This document shows, piece by piece, positions 56,495 to 64,000 of a stretch of 64,000 bases of DNA. The position numbers and the translations under genes are program-made. This DNA comes from Symmetrospora coprosmae (Eukaryota > Basidiomycota > Cystobasidiomycetes > Symmetrosporaceae). How positions within the stretch are numbered: position 1 is the first letter of the stretch; every line of letters begins with the position of its first letter. The stretch is from positions 682,001 to 746,000 of the forward strand of contig VUYT01000002.1 in assembly GCA_008802785.1 (NCBI GenBank), read 5' to 3'. Below the pieces are notes generated by a model, which saw only the letters and a list, made by a program, of their open reading frames with translations, did no database searches and had not been told where the DNA came from.

Positions 56495-56987
56495 GGTGGG
56501 ACAGGCAGGCGGGCAGGCACGCAGGCAGCCAGCCAGCTCGGTGCTGTGCCTGTGGACACGCGCTGACCTACCTGTGTGCGTGAGGCGTGCTCATTGTGTG
56601 ATGTTTATATTGCTGCGTGTGCTGCTATTCCTATTTGTCAGATATGGATGAAGTCGTCAAAAGAGCAGGGACAGGCACCAGGCCAGAGGCGGATAGGCGA
56701 GGCAGACGCAGGGATGGCAACGCAGCACGGCTGGCAACTGGATTGGAGCGCGATATACCATACACGGTGCATCCTATACCGTATATAACTACCCTCATTG
56801 ACACCTTCCCTTCCTCTTCGCCTTTCCCCTCCCCTCCCTCATCCTTTCGTCCCCCCTCAGCACAGTCGACAGGACGTCATTGCGACGTGGGCGCTATACC
56901 CATCCATCCATCCATCGTACCCAATCCCGGACCGCCTTCGCAGCAGCATACACTAGAAGCTACTGTAAACCTGTGAAGCCAAACGCC
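56495..56987. promoter_or_regulatory. Divergent promoter between 6-phosphogluconolactonase and the PTAR1-like gene
   Basis: 493 bp with GGCAGGC/GCAGGCA repeats next to the lactonase start (about 56501-56530), a TATA-like gtatataact at 56781, and CATC repeats at about 56902-56914. Confidence 0.4.
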
Positions 56988-58809
56988 ATGCCGGAGGGAC
57001 CCGGAGATGCTGCTGCCGCCGACTTGTTCGAGACGCTTTCGGCCATCCTGATACACGTCACCCTGTAAGCGAGATGCAGCATGCACCTTGCCCAGCTCGC
57101 TGGCATTTATGACTCATACAGCCTACTCCTGCTTTCACTTCCCCACTCTCGCAAGTTCCGAGATAGCAATCTCCCCTTACGTTCTCCCTCTCGCCTCTAC
57201 AGAAGGCACAGGCACACCCACGGACGCCCGCTTCTCTCCTCCCGCTATCCACCCTTTCGCCCTCCTCGAACTAGACAAGCTCGTCGTACCGCAGAAGCCG
57301 CTGTACCTCGTGTACATGCACGCGGTCAACCTCCTCGCAGAGCTGGACCTCGCTTTCCTCCGTCAGACCCCACGGTCCGCAACGGCTGCATCCGACACAG
57401 ACACATGTTCGGCGGCATCGGCGAAAGCATCAGTGCCATCGAGCGAGGATGCGAATGCTATCGCTGCACGCCTCGATGGCATCACCCGCATCGTGCTGCT
57501 GCAAAATCCGGAGTACGTCAAGGCGCTCAACGTGCGCAAGAGATTGCTTCTTCGCACTCTCAGGCGAGAATGGTCACGGATAGGTACCGCAGAGGCTGTT
57601 GGCCAGTCCTCGCAAGGCGCCCGCACAAACGAGAGCGTTTCGTGCAGCATTGAACGACCGATCGAAGCCGAGCTCGCCCTTACTGCCCTTCTGCTGGGCA
57701 TTAATGCCAATGCGAAGATGGCGACTCTCTGGCATCACCGCAAGTGGTGTCTGCATCTTCTGTATACACTCAAACAGCAGCAGCAGACGCAAAAGCTATT
57801 CACACCATGGCCGTCGTGCGATCGCCGTGCCCGGCATATCCTCCACTTCCTGCGTCCCATTCCATCGCCCGGTTCGCAATCGCAATCGCAATCGCAGCTG
57901 CGATTAAGCCTCTCGCACGCTCAGGTGCAGAACGAGCTCAGCCTCGTGGCGCAGTCTGTGCAGCGGTATCCGCGAAACTACCAGGCATGGTCGCACCGCA
58001 CGTGGCTGATCACCAGCACGACAAGGCCGCTGCTTCCCGCGGACAGTCGCGAAGGTGCCGGGCGCGCGGGTGTCTTACGCTGGCGCTCTCCTATATCAGA
58101 GGAGCTCGACCGCGTCCGGGACCACATCAGACTCAATGTGACGGACCACACGGCCGTTGCACACACCCTGCGCCTGCTGGCTCTCCTCGGCGAATCGTCA
58201 GCGACCTCACCGGCAAGGAGCGAGGAAGGACGCGAGTACGCCTGTGAGGGTGATGATGAACGCCAAGAATGGCTCGATCTGGCGAAGGATCTGGTGAAGC
58301 GGTACGGCAACCACGAGACGCCATGGCTCCTTCTGCGGGGTGTGGTCCAGCTGCACTCGTTCACAGTCCTGGCGCGCTCTGGAGGCAAGCTTGGTGCGAG
58401 AGCCAGTTCAGTGGACGAGCTCCATGCGGAAGAGCAGAAGGATATCCAACGGCCAGGCGTAGTCAGCAGCGTGCGAGTAGGCCCGCTCGGGGCTATTGAG
58501 CTGGGGCTGAGCGCATCTCGCGCGGCACTTACTCTGTGCGGCCAGGCGACAGAGCATGCTGAAAGCCGCAGAAACGCTCGCCAGGGATGGCAGAGACTGC
58601 AAGATGAGAAGACGCTGAGGCACGCACAGCGGTCACACCTTTTCTTCGGTGCGCTGTTGCGCGGCTGCGAACCTGGTCGGCCGATGGAATCCGAGGGCCT
58701 GACGAATGATGAGAATACAGTAGTGCCGCACGTCGACCGTGGCCTTGGGAGCACAGAAGGAAGAGCGCTGCTGGAGGCATGCAGACGCGGGTTCGTGGAC
58801 ACCGAGTAA
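56988..58809 (+). CDS. Protein prenyltransferase alpha-subunit repeat protein (PTAR1-like)
   Basis: Alpha-subunit-type protein of protein prenyltransferases; human PTAR1 pairs with the Rab geranylgeranyltransferase beta chain (GGTase-III). Exons 56988-57064 and 57156-58809; product 576 residues. PPTA repeats are visible as ELALTALLLGINANAKMATL then WHHRKWCL; and LVAQSVQRYPRNYQAWSHRT then WLI, closest to the PTAR1 pattern YPxNYxAWSHR; then DHIRLNVTDHTAVAHTLRLL. The N-terminal region includes PEYVKALNVRKRLLLRTLRR. A Gln/Ser-rich loop (QSQSQSQSQ) separates two repeats. The first intron ends in AAG. The farnesyl- or Rab-transferase alpha subunits are alternatives, but the N-terminal domain and repeat wording fit PTAR1 better. 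Confidence 0.75.
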
Positions 58810-59547
58810 GGATGACTGCATCGGCTGCTCTGGTCAGATTTCCCAGACATTGTCGTTGTTGTGAAACATTGATCGCTGCAGTCCGCATGCGCATGCACGG
58901 TGTCCTACGGCGTGTAGACAACCAATGCGAGGTCGGGCCCGGGATGGCTACATCTCAGTTGACTTCCTCCTGGCCTACCCTTGCGCCCTTCTTAAGCCTA
59001 CCATCTCTTTCTCTGAATTGGCGGAGCAGGCGAGATGTCCATCGAGGCCTCAGAACGACGGCTTGCGCTCTAGTCACTCCTCTCGCTCTATGAACCGGGC
59101 ACAAAGGCTTCTCGGCCAGAGGGTATCGGCGAGAGGGCATATAGACGAAAAGGCTGGTGGCACCGAGGAGAGCTTCACGCGACGCTTCCCAACGTTCGCC
59201 CCGGCCCCGAACTTGAATGCTTTCTCCTCTTCCGACGTCTTGGGAGCACTCGCAACCTCGCTCACATCCCGGCCTGTCCTCACTGGCACCGGCACTGGCA
59301 CCGCAGCCGAGCCAGCCGGTCCGACCGATCCGACCCGACCCTTCCGCCCTTTCGTAGCGTTGTCGCGCGCGGAGGAAGCCTACTCTAATGCAATTGACGG
59401 GAAAGTCTGTGCCCTTCCGATCCTCTGACGCCGCTGGCCAGTCCCGCTGGCTGCCGACTCGAAATGTCCTTCTGCTCGCACTCCTCACGTCGACTTTCCT
59501 GACCAGCCTTCGAGGCGCACATCCTAGATCCAGATCACACACTGCCC
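58810..59547. other. Intergenic region containing a decayed gene fragment
   Basis: 738 bp. The first third matches sequence around 60525-60733 (see the pseudogene entry). The rest holds the promoter of the next gene, including GGCACC repeats at about 59284-59303. A plus-strand open frame at 58925-59428 crosses the decayed copy and is not credible. Confidence 0.5.
58846..59090 (-). pseudogene. Decayed duplicate of the 3' end of the DUF6534-type gene and its flank
   Basis: DNA similarity to 60525-60733 runs from a shared TTGTTGTG and TCGCTGCAGTC to CTCCTCTCGCTC, in the same order and orientation. The part matching the last codons of the membrane protein gene (58998-59090) has a stop where the gene has TTG (REE-stop-LERKP) and at least one frame shift within 15 codons, so it no longer codes. 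The intact gene lies 1.5 kb away, on the other side of the 59548-60493 gene. Confidence 0.72.
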
Positions 59548-60493
59548 ATGTCTCTCACAGTCGTCAATAAGCTCCACGCGGACGGCGGTTTCCACAGCCA
59601 CGTCGCCTACACGCCGCCAGCGAATGCTCAAGGCCAGGACAGGCCGGCTGAGAATGGCGACCTCACCGCCGCTGCCGGTCCCTTCGACGACACACAAGAC
59701 ACGATCCTCCTCCAGCACAACGGTCAGACCGTGGAGCTTGCGTGGCCTGACTTGTACGAGGACCTCCTCGATAAAGTGTGCGACAATTTCGTCTTCAATG
59801 GCGGCAACGGTCCCCTCTTTCTAGGCTTCTCATACCAGGACAACGAGCAGGGCGAAGTGATCATCGGCGACGATCGCTCCCTCGCCCGCCTCCCCTCGCG
59901 AACCGTCTTGAGGCTGAAAGCAGTAAGTTCAGCAATCGGACGGTACCCTGGGAAAGCACCCTCTCGCTCTAGGTGCGGGTCACAGCGTTCCGCCGGACGG
60001 GCTCAGGCTCGCGAGCAACCATTGTACTCTGGTACAGGTACAGGCACAACAAGATTACTCTGACCAATTTCGGCTCTATCGAAGAGTGCAAGCGCAAAGG
60101 CGTCCGTGCATTCGCGCTCAATCAAAGGACCGACGAGATCCGCCTCGTTTGGCACAAGCGCAGCGGTGGCGGCACCCAAATCGACGACGACGACTTCTTC
60201 CGCGCCGGAACGGAGGGTGCTATCGAAGTGGAATTGCAGGTGAGGCGTCTGATTGTCTTGCATATCAGAGGGTGCGGACGCAGCTGACATGGCCAGGCCG
60301 CATTCCGCAGGTCGTCAAGCGCGATCCACAGGCTCGTGTTTCCGGAGACGTCAAAGCCGAGGTTGTCAAACATTCGGTCAAGCGCGAGCGGGACGAAGCA
60401 TCTGCGAAGGTATCCGACGATGACGACGACGTGATCCACATGGGCAAGAAGGCAAGGAGGAGCCGCTTCGACCGCCCCGGTACCTGTTGGTGA
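59548..60493 (+). CDS. Unrecognised 274-residue protein
   Basis: Exons 59548-59922, 59973-60239, 60311-60493; product 274 residues. No signal peptide or membrane segment. The N-terminal half contains LAWPDLYEDLLDKVCDNFVF and LFLGFSYQDNEQGEVIIGDD; the middle has TLTNFGSIEECKRKGVRAFA and EIRLVWHKRSGGGTQIDDDD. The tail is Lys/Arg/Asp-rich with an acidic DDDDD run and a basic MGKKARRSR nuclear-type signal. The first intron is 50 bp and ends in a good CTAG. I do not recognise the family; a small nuclear protein is likely from the tail. Start is at the first ATG downstream of the promoter region. Confidence 0.68.
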
Positions 60494-60635
60494 GGCAGAG
60501 CGCGGGCCTCCTCTGCCTGCCTCTTGTTGTGGCACATTGTTCGCTGCAGTCGGCATGCATAGAGTATCTGCGCGTACAGACAACAAAATCACAGTCGGAA
60601 CTGCTACATTCCATAGATTCCCTCGCACATCCCCC

Positions 60636-62632
60636 TTACTTCCCGCATACCATCTCTTTTTCTGACAGCGGAGCAGGCGTGATGTCCAACGAGGCCTCAG
60701 ACGGCCGGCGATCCAACTCCTCTCGCTCGAAGTAGTCCCGCTTCTCCATCTCTCCTGGATCCTGCACCTGCACGCTCCGCTCAATCTCGACATAGATTGT
60801 CTGCGGCGCACGAGCGGCCGGAGCAGGGACAGCGAGCGGCTGCTTGCTTCTCGTTCCGTCGATACTCGTGCCCGAGCTCGTCTGCGACTTTTCAAGTGAC
60901 GGAGTGATGTCTGCCTCATCGAGGCGCTCCAGCATCTTCTCCAGTCCAGCATCGAGATCGTCATCGGGCTCAAGGCGATGCGAGCCGGTCTCTCGCCGTG
61001 CTTGTGCGATCTTGCTGCCGGGTGCGGTGGGTGAGTAGAGAGACGATAGCCAATCGCTGCCGAAGAGCGAGCTGCGGAAGGCTGGGCGCGGCCTAGGAGG
61101 TCCCAGAGTCGCCGGACGCAACACGCTCGTGGCCCGCTCCCGCCCCCGCGAGTCCTGAGGCCGACTGTGGCTGTATGCCGACGCCCTTCTGCGAGAGTCT
61201 GTCCGTCCTCGTTGCTGCTGCACATCTGGGGAGAGGTGGTAGTGCAGGCAGCTGGCCGTGACTTGTCGCTCTGGGTGCTCCCATTCCATCAAGCCAGAGG
61301 GGCGCTGCATGCGTGTGTCGCTTGTCAAGCCTTCGCGCTTCATGCGGGCTGTCGCGCTTGCATCGACGCTCCAAACATATGACAGTGTATCTACGAGTGC
61401 GCACGAATGATTTGTCAGCTAGCGGTAGGCGGCATGTATCTCTCGAGACCGGACACCGCTCACAGATTGCTGGAAGAGGGTAAGCAAAAGCGAGATAGAC
61501 GTTTGTACTGTTGAACTTGAAACATGCGATGGCTAGGATTGCCGAGGTGATTGCAAAGACAGAGGTCATCGCAGCAGTCTTGAAGGAGAGGTTGACGATC
61601 CAGCGGAAAGTGTCATTCATACTGTTGAGATGGGTAAAGCAAGGTCAGTCCGTGTGGCAGCCCAGGGGAGGAGGCTGATCTAGCCTACGAATTCACGCCT
61701 TCTCGGAAGCGGTACAGAGAGCCGACTAGCACCAGACTGATGGTGACATCTGCCAGCGCTGTGCTCATGAGGCGGACGCAGGATACGGCCATGAGGAGCT
61801 CAAAGTTGATAGAGTATCGGTTGTTGACTACGGATTGAAAGCTCCCCATCAGCTTTCTGCGAGGCGAAGTGATTCACGGCTCATGCGTCGCTCACGATTG
61901 GCCACAGTCTGCGCAATTGAGCCTCCCAGTGCGGTTACGATGAGGAGGCCCACGATCCCCAAGAACCAGTAGCTCCTGTTGAGGGCCTGTGTGCGGGTAC
62001 ACGCTTATTAGATACCGACACCGACCACATATCAAAGTGAGTCTGGCCACTCACCCTCCATGCACGCTCGGCAAAGATGCACTGCACCAGCGTCGCGAGG
62101 AATCCGCTGGGCAGGGTGACGAGAGCATCGGGCACCGTGTATGAGAATATTGCGTCATACGAGCCGGGCAGCAGGCAGCCCCAGTAGTACACCTCCCACG
62201 CAGTGATGCCGGTGACGATCATGTTGAGAATGGTGACGACCTGTAGGAGGCGTTGAGTCCGGGGAGGGGAAAGGGACGTTCGAGGAGACATGTGCCGGGC
62301 TGCGCTTGAGAGACAGATGCCGCTCAGGAATATCTGGAGCGCCCTGGGTCGTTAGGTACAGAGAGAGGGAGCCGCGCAGTGTCAGCCGGGAGCAACAGGC
62401 GTGGAGAGGGCTTCCCGGGAAGTGACTCACCAGCCCACGAAGCAGGGACCGAGTCTACGATCCCGGCAGGTACGAGCATAGTGGAGGCGTAGCGTGAGTC
62501 AGCTCTGTGGGGCATGTACGGCTTGGGCAGTGCGGCCAGCTGCCTTGGTGGGTGCATACGCGCCACTCACGCCAGGTAGATGAGACCCTGACTAACGGGC
62601 ACCTCGCCGCGAGGCTGTAGGTTGCCTGTCAT
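60636..62632 (-). CDS. Seven-helix membrane protein, DUF6534 type
   Basis: Basidiomycete-type integral membrane protein of unknown function. Exons (minus) 62632-62571, 62454-62431, 62343-62055, 61986-61896, 61827-61689, 61621-61464, 61390-60636; product 505 residues. Hydrophobic segments in order: FVGWALQIFLSGICLSS; VVTILNMIVTGITAW; VTLPSGFLATLVQ; YWFLGIVGLLIVTALGG; INFELLMAVSCVRLM with ALADVTISLVLVGSLYRFR; TAAMTSVFAITSAILAIACF; NVYLAFAYPLPAIYTLSYVW. FAERAW after the third helix is typical. A cytosolic tail of 220 residues follows, Ser/Arg/Glu-rich. The second exon is 24 nt. The frame of exon 1 is open upstream to an ATG at 63055, which would add 141 residues starting with a hydrophobic stretch; I prefer 62632 but cannot exclude it. 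Confidence 0.78.
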
Positions 62633-63397
62633 GTCGACCACACTCTCTTCCTGTGTATTGTTCTCGCTCCTGCGTCCCTTGCTGCACGGACTCGCTTCCT
62701 TCAGTCTACACCCAGGCCTGACGTTCGGCGGCCACAGCGAAGATGTCCCGGACAGCACTGGCTGCACGCTCTTCAGAAGTCCATGGTGGTATGGCTGGCA
62801 GCTGGCAGTGGTGTACGCGAGGCAGCCTGTAAAGGCGCACTGGCTGGCGAAATGTGCCCGGCCCTTTCCGTCTCTCCACCTGAGGAGCTGAAGCTCTGTT
62901 GTCACTGCGCGTGCACGGTGATCCGGTTCCCCGTACCGCAAATGGTCGTGATAGAGAATGTGCGGCGGAGCAAAGCAGAGAAGGAGTATGGCAATCGTCA
63001 AGAGGCAGACGGGAAGCGAAAGCACAGTGCGGCAGGCAGACCGCTTCGCTCTCATGGCTTCCCGTCAGTGCGTTGCATCAAGTAATAATGTCCCCGCGGG
63101 TCAGCACGCGCGCAATATGGCCATGCTGGCTCGTGATTAGAGTTGACTCTCATCTTCTGCTAGAACGGACCAGCAGCACAGATGCATGCACACATGTTTA
63201 CGCTCTCTGCACCTCTCTGTGTCTGTGTGCTTTCAGCTTGTTGATCCATCCTATTGACGTCCGAGTTGGCCACCGCTCGCGTGGCCCGAAAGGCATCTCC
63301 CAATCCGGACTCGGAACGCTGCCGACGCTTGGTAGTTGCAGGTCATCATGACGAGTGCTGCGCCGGAGATACGCACGTAGGGGTTTACTGACAGCTG
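62633..63397. promoter_or_regulatory. Divergent region between the DUF6534-type gene and the Zn2Cys6 gene
   Basis: 765 bp. The half next to the membrane protein is open in frame with its first exon (see that entry). The other half contains CT/GT-rich sequence and the leader of the transcription factor gene. No repeat seen. Confidence 0.4.
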
Positions 63398-64000
63398 ATG
63401 TCTTTGCTCGTACACGACGGCGAGTCCGGCTCTGGTCCGAGTCGACCTATTACTAGGAAGCGCGGCGCAGAGGGCACAGCGGGCCCGGGCCCAGCATCGA
63501 CAGCCTTTGCGAAACGCAAGCAGCTTCAAGCATGCGACGAATGCCATCAGCGTCGCGTCCGCTGCATACGCGAGACTGCGCGTCAGGATTGCCAGGCCTG
63601 CTCGGTCCGAGGCACCCGGTGCACCAACGACTACATCACATCGGCACCGAAACCGAACAACAGAAGGAAGCGCGCGTCCGCTACTCCGGCACAGCAAGCG
63701 TCTATTGAGCTTTCGCCTTTCGCTGGACCGAGCACTGCCGCTCCTGCGCGCTCCTCGCAGCAGCCGCTTCCCGGCAGGCTCGGAGCGGCACATACGGAAG
63801 CTGGGTATGGCCCAGGCTCGACTTCGACAAACCGCCTCAATACAGCCTCCGCGAATGCAGTGACCCACGCTGCGCCGGAGAGCCATCGGCAGATTCCTGC
63901 CGAGGCGACCCGGCATTTACTGCCGCTCTCTGCACAGGACACACGCTCGCAGAAGCGGCATGCGCCCGTCGTCGATAGCGACGTCTCTGGAGCGTTCGGC
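63398..64000 (+). CDS. Zn2Cys6 transcription factor (3' end outside window)
   Basis: The frame is open from ATG 63398 for 201 codons to the window edge with no stop. The binuclear zinc cluster is at about residues 46-75: CDECHQRRVRC, then eight residues, then CQACSVRGTRC, that is C-x2-C-x6-C-x8-C-x2-C-x6-C. A basic stretch AKRKQ precedes it, and a basic NNRRKRAS linker follows. The rest seen is Ser/Ala/Pro-rich and disordered-looking. The regulatory domain is out of view. The neighbouring membrane protein is divergent, so the factor may control it, but that is only a positional guess. Confidence 0.85.
   Translation, partial: MSLLVHDGESGSGPSRPITRKRGAEGTAGPGPASTAFAKRKQLQACDECHQRRVRCIRETARQDCQACSVRGTRCTNDYITSAPKPNNRRKRASATPAQQASIELSPFAGPSTAAPARSSQQPLPGRLGAAHTEAGYGPGSTSTNRLNTASANAVTHAAPESHRQIPAEATRHLLPLSAQDTRSQKRHAPVVDSDVSGAFG

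Noticed and set aside
57978-58898. 306-codon minus-strand open frame opposite the PTAR1-like gene
   Set aside because: Antisense to clear prenyltransferase repeats; Ser/Arg-rich composition typical of a shadow frame.
1-64000. tRNA, rRNA and transposable elements
   Set aside because: I looked for B-box-like GGTTCGAATCC words, for terminal repeats and for reverse transcriptase or transposase motifs and found none I could defend by eye; a covariance-model scan would be needed to exclude tRNAs.

Overview
The window is a GC-rich, gene-dense piece of a fungal nuclear genome. The genes are cut by many short introns (about 54-120 bp, GT...AG) and include very short exons. A seven-helix DUF6534-type membrane protein and the general gene set point to a basidiomycete. 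I think the smut-side Ustilaginomycotina/Exobasidiomycetes is most likely, but that is inference. Exon joins below were made by hand: each keeps reading frame across every junction and most restore family-conserved residues. No transposon, rRNA, tRNA or CRISPR array could be supported.

Layout. 0-23 kb is mostly housekeeping: an acidic C-terminal fragment, the Obg-like ATPase OLA1, an oxysterol-binding protein, mitochondrial Phe-tRNA synthetase, a Crz1-type zinc-finger factor (minus), the ribosome-biogenesis helicase DBP3, an alpha-arrestin (minus), a CofD/YvcK-family protein (minus) and, divergent from it, a J-domain protein. 23-35 kb looks accessory: three members of one small secreted protein family (23.8, 32.7 and 34.6 kb), a tandem pair of unrecognised proteins with an HxD...H...R pattern (24.9-27.1 kb), ALG1, and a flavin monooxygenase. 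The 32.7 and 34.6 kb secreted genes lie in a tandem segmental duplication that includes their promoters.

35-48 kb holds a Snf2/Sth1-type remodelling ATPase, then a divergent pair: a GH3 beta-glucosidase with PA14 insert and an MFS sugar transporter. This pair looks like a beta-glucoside uptake and hydrolysis module. The 621 bp between the two starts carries two copies of TCGGTACCGAA, a plausible binding site for a Zn2Cys6 regulator. 48-64 kb has a GPI-anchored-type wall protein, UTP12/DIP2, a secreted double-psi beta-barrel protein with several dibasic sites, 6-phosphogluconolactonase, a PTAR1-like prenyltransferase alpha subunit, an unrecognised 274-residue protein, the DUF6534-type protein and the first 201 codons of a Zn2Cys6 factor running off the window.

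The points most worth following are the secreted family with its conserved C-x29-C pair and duplicated promoter, the HxD...H tandem pair, the palindromes between the beta-glucosidase and transporter, and a decayed copy of the 3' end of the DUF6534 gene on the far side of its neighbour. The multibasic barrel protein and the set of stop-free 3n introns are also of interest.
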